The notes under the pieces: model-generated | Databases searched by the model: none | Told to the model about the DNA's origin: nothing | What the model saw: only the letters and a program-made list of their open reading frames with translations | Part shown: positions 53,801 to 64,000 of the stretch, piece by piece | Layout of the letters: each line of letters begins with the position of its first letter | Position numbering within the stretch: the first letter of the stretch is position 1 | Assembly: GCA_964020085.1 (NCBI GenBank) | Contig: OZ026608.1 | Coordinates: 16,447,479-16,511,478 of the forward strand | Source of the DNA: Micromussa lordhowensis | Lineage: Eukaryota > Cnidaria > Anthozoa > Scleractinia > Lobophylliidae | Length of the DNA: 64,000 nt | Direction of reading: 5' to 3' | Made by a program: the position numbers and the translations under genes

Positions 53801-56299
53801 CATGACAGCAGCAGTGCTAATATGGCATTCTTCAGTCCTTCCGTCTTTGAGTCTGTACCTGCTGAATCAGGAGCAGCTGACACTGTGTCTGTGGCATCGG
53901 CTGATATATCAGTCATTAGAAGTGGTTCAGTCTCATCGGGGTCATCAGAATCTCATTCCCAGGACACAAGAAGCGCCCATTCAAGGAGCAGCTCTCTGTT
54001 AAATCAGACAGCTGTCGCAGAAGGATTTCAAGCGGAATTTGCTACTGCCTTTGATGATAATAATATCGCAGACTCTTCCTTGGGTGGCAAAGCCGAACAA
54101 GAAGATGAACAAGCATTGGAGAGTGGAAACCAAGGAGACACATCAACTGCATTTCCTTCTCAGAGTGATGCCAACATGGAAGCCACACTTAAAGCAACAC
54201 CAGTTTCTGAGACATCAGCAGCCTTTGAAAGCAATTCAGATCCCTTTGCACCATCCGATATCACTGGTAGTGTAGATGAAAGAACAGACCAAGGAACTGA
54301 AGAGAGCTTCTTTACCACCTCTTTTGCAGCTTTTGATGCCTCATTTAGTGATCTTGAGGTGAAAGGTGACGAGAACAGCAGAAGCAAAGATGAATCTACA
54401 GATGATCCTTTTTCCTCTTCAATCGATGCTCAAGCAAAAAGCAATGCCTTTGAGAGGGCAGAAGGTTTTGTTTCAAAAACCAGTTTTGACACAGCATTTG
54501 GTTTGGCGCAGTCAAGCCTGCCAAAAGATAGCTCTACTCAGGAAAAGGATCATTCCCAAGAAGGTAATAAAGATGAGAAAACTGTTGACACTGAGGGACT
54601 GCATCAGTCTGTTGAAAATTTAGCTATGAACGTCACATGGGACAACGCGTTTGGAGAGTCAAAAGCAGCAACCCAACCAGAAACAACACAAAGTGTCGCT
54701 ACATCAAAGGGACAGTTTTCCTGGACAGAAAGTTTTACTTCAGAAGATGTTGAAACTGCTGCAGCTGGTCCCAAGGCTTCAATGTCACTTTCATGGGATG
54801 ATGCTTTTGGTGGAGCTGTTGCAACTGATCAAGAGTCTTCTAGCCAAGGGCCTGATGCTTTCTCTTGGGATGATGCCTTTGGAAGCATGGCTGGAGATGG
54901 CAACAACTCGCAATTTGACTCCTCAGTGTTTGGTGATGCATTTGCTCCAACATCAACCAAGGAGTCTTGTAATGAAATTTCTAGTGTGTCCAAGCATGGT
55001 GCACAGCCAGTTTCACAGTCCACTGTACCCAGCAATCCTCTAAATGACACACCTATGCCTGCGGAGAAAACCCAGACAGCTGATAATCCTCAGTTGTTTG
55101 ATGACAAAGCTTTTACACCTATGTCATCTTCAATGTTTGGAGAAGGTACTACAGATGCCCAGAGTACTGAAGTGTCTTCTGATTCCCCTGTTTTGTCAAA
55201 GGATCCATTTGAAGAATTGACAACAAGTTTTCCTGAGCCCCCATCTACATCTGGGAAGATTGACCTTGAGGAAACCAATGAAAGTTCGGAGTCTGATATC
55301 CATAATGCAAATGAGAATACTCTATTTGCAAAGAAAGTATCTAGTGAATTGCCATCTGGTGAGCATGCAAAGGAAACTAAAGCAAAAGAAATGGATGAAA
55401 TCTTAACTCATTCAGAAGGAGAAAGCCCCATCTCAGATGATGTGGATAAAAGAAGAACGGAAGAACATCCACACGTAGCACCTTCAGAACCTGTGATTCA
55501 AGATTCAAAACCAACCTTTTCAGAATGCCCTAATTCTCCAACTGTCCCTCCTCCCCTACCACCACGCCCTGTAGCAGCAGCCCCTCCCCTGCCAGCCAGG
55601 CCTTCAAGCTCAACCTCGTCAATTTCGTCAGGGATGTCTCCTGTTAATCCACAGACTTCAACAGGATCACCTTCATCAAACTCTCCTCGTCAAGGAAAGA
55701 AAGGCAGTGCAAAGAAACCTCCTCCAGCTTTGCCACCAAGAATAGATTTGAATGAAAATTCAGTGAATGTTTCTTCAAATGAGACTGTGGCATTTCCCGA
55801 TCCATTTGGTGTGGACTTCTTTGATCAGACGTTTGACAATAGCAAAAGTGTTGCAGAAGGTGGCAATTCTGATTGGGAAGCATCTTGGCCAAACGCACAG
55901 ACAGTGTCTTCAGAAGAGAAAACCAAGGACCCATTTAGTGAAGATTTTTTCACAAACTTTGATTTCCCCCAAAAGCCTGCAAGTGACACTTCCAAAAGCG
56001 ATAATTTGGATCCCTTTGCTGGGACAAATCCACCACCTGAACTGTTTCCATCTGCATTTGGAAATCAAGATTTATTTGCAGCCTTTACCCCTGCAAAAGG
56101 CAATGGTGTATTCAGCAGCGGAGATCCATTCAAAAATGACTTATCCAATTCCTTTGCGGCATTGTCTTCAGATGATCCTTTCAGTGATATCAGTGATCCT
56201 TTTGCAGACAAAGGAGTACTGAGTGATGATCCATTTGGTGATAGTCCAAGAAAGCCTCAGGCAGGAAAAGCTTTGACTCTCAATGAGGTTTGTGACTGA
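43646..56299 (+). CDS. DAB2: Disabled (Dab)-family endocytic adaptor, 12 exons identified, ~1143 aa
   Basis: Dab proteins are clathrin adaptors: the PTB domain binds FxNPxY receptor tails and PI(4,5)P2, and the tail binds AP-2 and clathrin. Exons are 43646-43715, 44001-44062, 44335-44406, 45167-45268, 46974-47111, 47916-48024, 49536-49570 (35 nt), 50551-50661, 51822-51887, 52611-52658, 52847-52918 and 53753-56299. The PTB (residues about 35-180) matches Dab2: HRFRGDGLRFKCKLVG, ARGDAMCADAIKKLK, GIRIIDEKT, HEHPINKISFI, FGYVCS, FAIKSEKS. The tail has ten DPF motifs, one FGDAF and a proline-rich block (PPPLPPRP, PPALPPR). It could represent the DAB1/2 ancestor; DAB2 is favoured by the DPF-rich tail. 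An extra exon near 53282-53344 is possible, and the 3' end may be spliced differently. Confidence 0.9.
44746..44873. mobile_element. Hairpin MITE in Dab intron
   Basis: Arms TTACAAGATAATTTGGTTTT and the complement flank a centre CGAAACGTCAGCTTTCGAAT. The loop is about 70 bp. GTTT and GTCT microsatellites follow at 44880-44998. Confidence 0.75.
45283..45846. mobile_element. TTAA-flanked MITE (family A, copy 2)
   Basis: Bounded by TTAA at 45283-45286 and 45843-45846. Both internal halves match 6610-6956, with about 200 bp of extra sequence in the middle. It starts 15 bp after the Dab exon 45167-45268 and shares its right TTAA with the next element. Confidence 0.7.
45843..46449. mobile_element. 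TTAA-bounded element (family F, copy 2)
   Basis: The left end TTAAGGTGGTTCGAAACAGT and the right end (complement of TTAAGGTGGTTCGAAGTAGT) are inverted repeats matching 26841-28209. The interior (about 560 bp) has no transposase frame. Confidence 0.7.
47345..47545. repeat. Dispersed repeat (family G, copy 1)
   Basis: CAGTTCCAGAAAATACCCGTAC followed by TAAAGCTTCATAC-like and ATCCCCCAGGAAATTCC-like sequence recurs at 59905-60065. It has no coding signal. Confidence 0.5.
48420..48625. mobile_element. Hairpin-ended MITE in Dab intron
   Basis: The left end GTTAGACTGCTGGCAGTCTG and the right end (CAGCAGTCTAATTG) are inverted. The interior includes GAGGCGAGACGCAAGCC. It lies between Dab exons 47916 and 49536; the rest of that intron shows nothing recognisable. 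Confidence 0.6.
50808..50960. mobile_element. Hairpin MITE, with a solo arm at 51089-51116
   Basis: The arms begin CCGTGTTTCTATCGAGTTAT and end in the complement, with inner pairing of GTGAAAGTTTGGG and CCCAAACTTTCAT. A solo GTGTTTCTATCGAGTTATAG lies about 130 bp downstream and is itself palindromic. Confidence 0.75.
51540..51821 (+). mobile_element. LINE 3' fragment abutting a Dab exon
   Basis: Read on the plus strand, 51585-51685 gives NKLPLEIPSSLSV and, after a stop, KSKLKTHLFKLAY, which resembles the C-terminal end of CR1/Rex1-type LINE ORF2. The GCGCGTTAGATTATTTT-type tail and an AT-rich stretch run directly into the acceptor of exon 51822-51887. Confidence 0.6.
52115..52440. mobile_element. 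MITE-like repeat (family C, copy 2)
   Basis: This relative of 16105-16400 lies in reverse orientation: TTATTAACCAAGAGCAAGGG, CCGTACTGG, and at the other end CAATCTGATTGGTTGATTTT. Inverted halves are visible within it. Confidence 0.6.
53560..53715 (-). mobile_element. tRNA-derived SINE copy (family S2)
   Basis: On the minus strand it starts GTGGCCTCATGGTTAGTGCG (A box), followed by CCAGGTTCGAGACCTGG (B box and T-arm), then a body shared with 31960-32310. It ends about 40 bp before the large Dab exon at 53753. Confidence 0.75.
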
Positions 56300-56588
56300 A
56301 ACATTATGCGTTACATCTAATGATTTTTGCTACAGTCCTACAAACTTCCTAGTAATTGATATAGACCCTTCAAAATGCCAAGATAATAATCAACCACCAG
56401 TTCCACTCAAAAATCCCAAATCCACTTTATTTTGGTCACACCACAAGCATATTGTTTAAATTCGCATTGTTTGAATGAAGTAATTGCACGCACACAAGGA
56501 CATAAATGCCAAGTTTTTAACCATTGCATGAATTCATAAAAGGTCACAACACCTAGTATATCAGCCTCCTGCTCTAATTTTTATGATA

Positions 56589-56594
56589 AATAAA
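56589..56594 (+). terminator. Candidate poly(A) signal of Dab
   Basis: AATAAA lies about 290 bp after the stop at 56297-56299. Other signals follow, so this is only a candidate. Confidence 0.4.
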
Positions 56595-56703
56595 TTATAA
56601 TGATGTAGATTTTTATAATAATTATTGTAAATTGAAGGGTTATTCATTTCCGTTTTTTCAATGTAATATTTTTAATTTATTTAGTTATTTTATTTTTTTG
56701 AAG

Positions 56704-56742
56704 AGCCTGGTTGCATCAGATGAAGGTGATTCATTTGCCTAA
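56704..56742 (+). other. Possible alternative last Dab exon
   Basis: If the donor GAG|GTTTGT at 56288/56289 is used, a TTTTTTTGAAG acceptor at 56703 continues in frame to SLVASDEGDSFA and a TAA at 56740-56742. A further option is an acceptor at 59268 that leads in frame to VKNCKVDVEQ and a TAA overlapping AATAAA at 59297-59302. Confidence 0.4.
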
Positions 56743-57599
56743 GGATAGCAGTGGTGCGTAAACTTATTATTGACAATTCTTATTACTCACGATAGGCCTT
56801 CAGTGTATGCAAAGAGAATAGTGAGGTAGCCCTTTATGACATATGCTGTCAGCATTCTTTGAGTATTACAAAAACAATAATTTATACCCTCAAAAGCCCA
56901 GATTTCAGATTTTTGTTATTTGCACTATTTACAAATCTTACAATGATTAACAAATTAATTGCAACAACAAGGAAAATATAGATTTAGAAAAAAATATGTA
57001 CTGTAACTAAAACAAAATTGAGATGTGATCAGTGACCAAAGTAGCTTTAGCTTCAGAGTTGGTATAAATTGACAGGTGCAAACAAGTGACAAGGCATATT
57101 ACTACAAAAAATGATTAGAAAAAGGTTTAAAGAGAATAATACCAAATCATTTCTACATCAACTAGCCTGGTTTAAACATTACTATAGGCTTAAAAGCAAG
57201 GCTAAAAGACTTTGAAACTCAGCAAAATAGTGGTATGGAATCATACAATTTTATAAATGAATCCCTTTTTCAGCAACGAGATACAAGCCCTCGAGGAACA
57301 TCTCCCTGTGCACCTCAAGAAAGGTCTTGGAGTTTATCATCAGATTTTTACTGGGAGATATTATGTGTTGTTAATAATTACATTGCATGTAATTGCACTT
57401 ACTTAGTGGGACTTATTATCAAACAAAATATTGTGTATAAGTATAAAAATTAATAATCTTTTTTTAATTAATGAATAATGGCTGTTGTGAACTTAAGAAA
57501 GTTCTTGTTGTTCAGGTTTGAGTTTAAGACCTTGCCCCGCATTAGTGTCTGTGACAACAAGAAATCCCATGGGGACTCACATATGAAAAGGATGCTTGT

Positions 57600-57920
57600 T
57601 GTCTTGCTTATGGGTATAAATCAAGGAGTCAGGTCTCACTTAGGGATGTTCGTGACAAAATGCCACTATTTTTCACTGTCATAGTATCTTTTTGGGGGCA
57701 CTCCAAGAAACAATATTGAGAAAAAAAACACTCTTATTTCAGTTGTTTGGCTCGATTTCCACTGGTCTCTTGAGTCCGGTCAACCAGCACACACAGGCTC
57801 CTTTCCTGAAAAGCGGCTCAAATAAAGCTCAAGCCACGCCTAGATTGGTCTTTTTAGGGGTTTAATTTTAAATTTTCAGCCCAGGTATCCGCGACCTTTT
57901 CACATGGGAGTAACCCCTCC
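57600..57920. repeat. Dispersed repeat related to 13605-13945
   Basis: Blocks with GTCTCACTTAGGGAT, CCACGCCTAGATTGGTCT and CGACCTTTTCA align in order with the earlier segment. It is diverged and non-coding. Confidence 0.55.
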
Positions 57921-58561
57921 CCCCCCCCCCCTGCCCCACATTTAATCCTTAACAAATTGTATCCAGTCCTCCAATGTACAAATTTACAGATTTGTTATTT
58001 GTCTGTTTGAAGACAAGCTCCTAGCAGCTAAAAGAAAAAGAACATTCTCAATAATAATAAGTACTACAAAATATATGGTATAATTTTGATAGGTTTGTAT
58101 CAAGATGCTGAATTTTGAGTGAAAACTAGTGTTAGCTGGTAATTAAATACTGTTGTAAATACACTGACTGAGGTGATTGTAACCAGATTACAGCGTTAAT
58201 TAACTTACTACCTTATTATGCAAAACTTTTGCATCAGCAATTTTCATCTTTAACAAAACTCTTACATCATATTAAAAAGAACTGGCTTAATTAGTAACAG
58301 AAATAATTATTTGTTAAACAATTTTTCCAAAGTTTCAAGAATTAATTGCTGCCAAGAATTAATACTGTCCTATCCCAAAATCACAAGGTCAAAGTTGTCG
58401 CAAAATGATTGATGTAGTGATGTAACAGGGCAACAAGAAAGTTAAATGTTAGCTTTGGGCAGCTGCTAGTCTGTCCACAAACATTTTTTCTGCAAGTATG
58501 CGAGCAAAGCTGCTAGTGGAGCGCAAGAGTCATAAAAAAAAATGAAAAACAAAAATCTATT

Positions 58562-58815
58562 CATGTCTTTCCCTAGCCCAGCTTACGTTTTAGCTCATTC
58601 ATGTCCGATGCGCCGGGTCAGCATCTTTCTAAGCTTGAAATCTCGGCAAACTCAAGACAAAATCAGTAGAGGGTCTGTCGACAGACCATGTCTTTCCCCA
58701 GCCCCACTCCCTTGCAGGTTAGGTCATTCATATCCCACACGTGGGGTTAATGTCTTGCTAAGTTTGCGATCTCTGCAAACTCAAGACAAAATAGAAGGTC
58801 TGTGGACAGGCAGAA
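58562..58815. repeat. Tandem duplication, ~123-bp unit, two copies
   Basis: The unit from CATGTCTTTCCCTAGCCCAG through GCAAACTCAAGACAAAAT recurs at once (58690-58810) with substitutions. It gives an open frame of two similar halves (58542-58844), with no family resemblance. Confidence 0.7.
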
Positions 58816-59904
58816 CCTACTGTGTCTTTCGGAGGGTATCATAATGTAGAATAGAACATATAGTAAGAAAAATAATAAATGTACAAAGTCACAGTCACAA
58901 TAATTACATTTACATTAAGCTAAAAACATTTATTTTGGTAATTATTATGTTAACTGCTAACTAAAGAAATTATTTCAGGTACTTGAGATACTAAATTGCT
59001 GTTTGGACTAACAATCTCATTAAGATGTACTTAAGATTTCTTTTGCCCCTAGAACTAAGTAATTTTTTATAAAATTCCAGAGGCAAAGTTTTTTCTGGAT
59101 ACCCACGCCAGACACTTAAACATTTTGTTCAATGTTTCATTAAGTATTAGACCAGTTGGTACAAGTAATGTTATAAATTGTTATGTTACATGTCAGAAGC
59201 ATTGGCTTACATGTATGTTGTATAAATATCTTACTATATTTGTCTGTGGAGTTGTATTTGTTTTCCAGGTTAAAAACTGCAAAGTGGATGTTGAGCAATA
59301 AAACGTAAAGTTCCGTATAACAATTTACTGAAAGAAGGATTTCTTAGTTCTGGTACTGTGGTGTTTTGATCAAGTGTGATGTAAGCCGGTGAAACTCAGT
59401 CACTCCAGCTAACAATCCTCGTCACAGTCACCTCGAAATTGAAAGAAGTGGCTGTCATTTTGTTAGCAAGTGCACCCTGCTAAGCTACTCGCTATCTACA
59501 ACAGAATATCTAGTGAGTGGCGTAGCCAATCAGAGAACAGCTTACATGATAGAATGCTTGTAGATTTATACTAATCTCGAATAGCATTACAATCCTTTGA
59601 CTGCTTTTGAAAATACTGGTATGCCCCTCTGCCAGTATTTTCACTCATTCACACTCTTTCACTATGTTGAAAGAAAAAGAACACCATTTAAATGCAACTA
59701 TAATCTTTTTTATTGTTTTTATACAGTTGGAAACATCTTTTTACTTGATACCTCAACTTTTGTTTTCAAATGTATTCCATCACACTACATGTTGCACAAC
59801 ACATTTTAATACATAATTATAACTTAACAGTATCAAGACAGACAAAGTCAATCTTCAACACGAAAAAAGCAAAGTCCACACAATCATTAAATATATTAAC
59901 CTGG

Positions 59905-60065
59905 AGTGCGGTTCCAGAAAATACCCATACCTGCAACCAGGAGGTATTTGGTTTGTATCTCCCTTGTAAATTTCCAGTTTAGCTTCATACTTTCCATTGA
60001 AACATTTGGCTATTGACACCCCCACCCCTTGGGATTTCTCTCCTGGACCCATTCATTGAACATTT
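59905..60065. repeat. Dispersed repeat (family G, copy 2)
   Basis: GGTTCCAGAAAATACCCATACC begins a relative of 47345-47545. Nothing else recognisable is present at 59310-59900. Confidence 0.5.
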
Positions 60066-60331
60066 ACCCAATTGTTTTGTTCAGTTCAATGGAGTGATTG
60101 TTGTCTTGTAAGTTAACTGCACAAAATAATTCCCAAAGAAATCCTTTACCGCATTAATTTATCTCTACTTGCAAAATGGGTAACAAAAGTAATTCTCAAC
60201 AATGAACCACCTCAGTAAATGAAGTTTGGAATGAAACATTGCAGCAACTTGCCATTGGCTTAAAACTGCAACATAATACTCGCACCTTAATTACTCTTGG
60301 CAGAAAATTAATATGTACTGAAAAAACGGGT

Positions 60332-60510
60332 TCGTGTTAACCTACTGGGCTGGGTTGTTTGAAAGCTGGTTTACGCCAACCCAGGATTAAAAGTTAACAG
60401 AAGTATACATTTTTTTTAGAACAAACGATAAAACAGAAAACCTCACCAAAACATAAATCAAAATTCTTGCTAATCCAGGGTTAGCTTAATCAGGCTTTCA
60501 ACAAACCAGG
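60332..60510. mobile_element. CTGGGTTAGC-ended repeat (family E, copy 2)
   Basis: Ends GTGTTAACCTACTGGGC and CCAGGGTTAGCTTAATC with CCCAGGATTAAAAGTTAAC inside match 18950-19180. Confidence 0.6.
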
Positions 60511-61059
60511 GATGTAGAAAAAGTGCCATGGGGGCAAGTGAATTCCACCATTGAAGCCAAGATCCTTTGGCGTGATCATTGGTCCTTTCAAGAATTTGAA
60601 CCTCGCTAAATATTTTAGTCCAATTCAGGGGGTCTTGCAGTTTTCTTTTATTCTTTTCCACCATGTGATCTCATTGTCACAATTTCTTTCAATAGGCAAA
60701 GGAAGTATTCGCATTACATAAAACCAGGAAAGTGCTCTAGAAGTACCCGGGTGCCACAGGCAACTAACGTTTGCCTTTGGGTGACCACAAAAACTTACTT
60801 GTTTCATATAAGCTGAACTGCTAGGCACCCAGGTTTTACATGTACGGTTAGGAACCTTTGGGCTCCTCATAATTAAGATTAATTAAGCATGTATACAAGT
60901 TTTGCCACTTCACAAAAGTCTTAGATTTACGAATCCCTTGTTTAAATCATGAGGACTGATATAAGGCAATCTTTGTTGACACCACTGAAAAGTCTCTGGC
61001 ATGGTTGTTTGGTGACTCAGTGGAGAAAACATTTCCAACAGAAATAACTTGTTCACATT

Positions 61060-61352
61060 CAAATAGTTTACCACTGTTTTCCTTGATACGCAACTTTCGA
61101 AATCAAAACACCCGCGGAAACGTTTCCAAAATTTCCGTCAGTCTTGCGTGTTATCGACAGATCGGATCGAAATCCACCAATCACAGCCACTAGTGTGACC
61201 TTCAGACCTTGTTTGCGTCATGCTAGCGGGCTGTGATTGGTGGATTTCGATCCGATCTGTCGATATCATGTATGATTGACGGAAATTTTGGAAATGTTTC
61301 CGCGGGTGGTTTGATTTCGAAAGTCGCGTATCAAGGAAAACGGTGGTAACCT
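61060..61352. mobile_element. Long near-perfect hairpin MITE
   Basis: Arms of about 125 bp (61068-61195 and 61228-61350) are inverted copies, including GATCGGATCGAAATCCACCA. The loop is about 32 bp. It lies between Dab and MED26. Confidence 0.8.
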
Positions 61353-61634
61353 ATTATATTAAAAAGCTATTGGACAGTGCAGTTACAATGGGTTTGTGGC
61401 ATCTCCAAGGTTACCAAACTAATAACTTTAAATTTTTGCTTACGAGACAAAAGGCAAAGAAAAGGAATATCGTACTGGATTTCACTGTCTTGGAACAGTG
61501 TCAACATTTTTTGCGAGTAGCTGTCAATTCTTTTATGTACATGCATGTAGTGAATAAACCTCAAGATTACGAGAATGGTGATTCCACCATTTGGTGCAAA
61601 ACTCACAAATCAAACACACACTAAGTGATGTTAA

Positions 61635-61640
61635 TTTATT
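61635..61640 (-). terminator. Poly(A) signal of MED26
   Basis: On the minus strand AATAAA lies about 137 bp after the stop codon. Confidence 0.45.
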
Positions 61641-61776
61641 AATTTTACAAAGAAAATAACATCCTAGATGTACTCATACTGTAAGCAATTGCTTAACATG
61701 TATCTTTCTTGCAATGTGTTGCAAAACACAGCTACATGTACACTGTAATGCATCGACAAAGCTGTTATTAACAATT

Positions 61777-62816
61777 TTACTCAAGGATCACATAAGGCAA
61801 GACTTGTAAAGCACCATCACTTGATGGCATAACTTCAGTCCAATCGTACCAGATGCCATCACCACCAAATCGCCCTGTTACACCATTTGCTTGGGCATTT
61901 ACATCTAATTCTAATTCTTTTGTCACGGGCGACGCTGGCAATTCCTGTTCTACAGGTAAATCTTGTATGGCAGTCACCTCTGTCATGTCGACATCAGGCA
62001 ATTTATTAGCAACTTTCGATGCATCGTTTGATTCACTGGACATTTCTTCATTCAGTGACGATGACTGCCATCTGGTGTCTGGTAAATTTTCGTGAGAATT
62101 CTGCACCACGCAGGATACAGAATCAATTTCAGTTTTATCTGGTAATGTACTGTTCAATTCAGAATCATGAGCAACTGCTTCACTTTCACTATTTAATTCG
62201 TCTAATCTTTTAACACTTGGCTGTGAACCAATTCCGGAGTCCACCGAAATAATACTGTTATCTTCAAGGATCCGCAAGTCTGTAGTCTGAGTTGATGACA
62301 ATAAATTTTCCTTATCTCCACTCTGTGATGTCTGCGATTGAGATTGAGACACTGAGGAGGAATATCCTTTATCCTGCGACGTCTGCAATAATGAACAACT
62401 GTTACTTTTTTGACCGAGGCCTGTGTCCTGGCCAGAATTAGGAGTCCCTGGATGGCTTTCAGAGTCATCCGACTTCAGGAATACGACAGGTGAATTTTCA
62501 GAGCTTGAACAACTGTTGCGTTTCCTTTTGACGCCTCTCTTTTTCCCTTCAAGGATTTTAGATTTGCCAGCCCTGTCCACAGATGGAGAGGCAGGCTTCT
62601 CTGTATCCCTGATAGTCCCATTAATCTGTGGTGACGATACTCCGCTTCCATTGATTGGAGAATCTGTATTACGCAATGTCTCAAGGTGATTGATCACTAA
62701 CTTTTGCCATTTCTTAACAAGTCCCTTTGCCCTCTTAGCCAATTCCTCATTAGTTGTTTTCTTTCGAAGAAGATTGATTGTCTTTCCCAATCGTGTTTTC
62801 TGTTGAGGAAGCACAT
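61777..62816 (-). CDS. MED26: Mediator complex subunit 26, main (3') coding exon, N-terminus missing
   Basis: MED26 is a metazoan Mediator subunit that links RNA polymerase II to TFIID and elongation factors through a TFIIS-N/LW domain. The exon encodes the second half of that domain (TRLGKTINLLRKKTTNEELAKRAKGLVKKWQKL), a long Ser/Gln-rich low-complexity middle with a basic GKKRGVKRKR stretch, and the conserved C-terminus (WYDWTEVM, then LPYVILE) that contacts the Mediator core. There is no ATG at its start. Minus-strand AG at 62818-62817 is a plausible acceptor, leaving the first half of the LW domain in upstream exon(s). At about 346 codons it is shorter than human MED26 (600 aa). Confidence 0.9.
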
Positions 62817-62823
62817 CTTTCAA

Positions 62824-64000
62824 TTAGTACAAAGTCTGGATTCAAATACAGTTATGTACAAAATTGAACTCGGGGAATTTAATGGCTACTTGAACTACCA
62901 TTAGTCAATATTGCCCAAAGGATTTCAGTACAATCCACAAAACTCACCACAATTTCTCACTGAAAATAGCAATATAAGGTGATATTACCATATACTGTAC
63001 ATGTAGGCAGATTTATTTGTTGTACTAGACAGCTGATTTTGCAATCTTTCTAAAGAATAAGAATAACCCAACAAAGTACATGTAGCTAAGATCAGGAAGT
63101 AGATGATGGTCTTTGCCTGCAGCAACCCTGAAAATGGTTGATTTTCGATGAAGTAAAATAAAAGAATTCAAAAAACAAATTCACAAAATCTCTTCACTTT
63201 ACACTGGCACACTTGATAACAGTATAGCTCTTGTGAAAACATGGCATAAAAGCACTCATAATACTACAAAAACATTTAATTGCCTCGAGGTTTCCTTTTA
63301 TAATGATACAGACGCAAAAAATAGTGGTCTTTCTACTTACACGACTAGCAACAGGTTTGGAGTACCATGAATTTAACAAACAACCAAGGCGATGATAACC
63401 AACAAGTGGAAAAATCCAAGAAATAAAGCCATGGCTGGTACCTTGAGAATAGCAGCCGTGAAATTCTTTATTTACCGACTACAATTTCATGGCTTTCCAC
63501 GAATTGAAAAGCCACACAATTAGCTCAGGAGACGGGTTACAAGACCACGTAAAAAAGCCTCGTATTTTATTGATCGGAGCTTTCTTATTACCCTTATAAA
63601 TGAATTGCAGAGCCAGATGTGCGTGAAATCGACTTGTATGCGCTAATTATACATTCCGAGTGAATTCGAATTAAGTTTGGTTTCCAAGAAAAGAATCAAC
63701 TCGTTCAATTATCTAAATTATGCAACCGAGTTGAAACTTTTGAAGTAATCTTCTTTCATAAAAGTTGTACTTTCCATATTTCTTAGAATCAAAGAAAAAC
63801 AAAGGTTATTAGAAGGTCAACTGTAGTAAACCTGAGTAAACTCTACCAAGTACATTTCGACAATGTAAATTTCGCTTTTGTTGCAAGAAACAAGAAACCG
63901 CCCGGAAAAAAAGCTCTACTAAAAGCTCTTTACTTGAACGCTGCGATCTGCCAAATCAAGTCAGCATGGGAATATTTTAAGCCAAACTTTATTTCTAACA
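62824..64000. other. Upstream region of MED26 with no exon found
   Basis: I looked on the minus strand for the first half of the LW domain and saw none. A donor-like GTAAGTAG on the minus strand near 63345 follows the frame NSWYSKPVASR, but this does not resemble MED26. The missing exon(s) may lie beyond the window. Confidence 0.4.

Noticed and set aside
54039..56222. Several overlapping open frames inside the Dab tail
   Set aside because: They are out-of-frame shadows of the long exon with no domain or start support.
58542..58844. 100-aa open frame with two similar halves
   Set aside because: The similarity comes from a tandem DNA duplication. There is no family match, splice support or conserved start context.

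Overview
This window looks like nuclear DNA from an invertebrate animal, probably a cnidarian and most likely an anthozoan such as a stony coral. The evidence is AT-rich, intron-containing animal genes with GT-AG junctions, single animal-type orthologues of well-known genes, short intergenic distances, and a very dense load of small hairpin-forming (MITE-like) elements and tRNA-derived SINEs. The taxon is inferred; the sequence does not prove it. There is no operon structure, prokaryotic gene or CRISPR array.

Layout. (1) 3-24665 (+): a class IA PI3-kinase regulatory (p85-type) subunit, entering from the left edge. It is assembled here from 21 exons whose phases all join, giving 863 codons plus a stop. 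It carries SAM, C1, RhoGAP-like, SH2, inter-SH2 and SH2 domains, and its introns are full of repeats. (2) 24666-30498: repeat-rich intergenic DNA with a nested pair of DNA transposons. (3) 30499-36121 (+): calreticulin, 10 exons, 441 aa, ending in KDEL, with an exact ER-stress response element in its promoter. (4) 37590-38561 (-): JMJD7, and 38721-39323 (+): COMMD2, head to head across about 160 bp. (5) 41524-43173 (-): CDC16/APC6, head to head with (6) 43646-56299 or beyond (+): a Disabled (Dab)-family endocytic adaptor with an N-terminal PTB domain and a long DPF-rich tail in one 2.5 kb exon. (7) 56300-61776: repeats and possible extra 3' exons of Dab. (8) 61777-62816 (-): the main coding exon of Mediator subunit MED26; its N-terminal exon(s) were not found.

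The genes are ordinary cellular functions (lipid-kinase signalling, ER folding, 2-oxoglutarate hydroxylation, COMMD trafficking, anaphase-promoting complex, clathrin adaptor, transcription mediator) and do not form one pathway. The most interesting features are the p85 architecture (SAM and C1 at the N-terminus, an apparently missing arginine finger), a cluster of GGTAAASTTTACC near-palindromes in its first intron, three consecutive intronless genes between intron-rich ones, a consensus ERSE at calreticulin, tRNA-like sequence inside a hairpin element, and a LINE tail that abuts a Dab splice acceptor. I did not find a convincing wholly new biological system.
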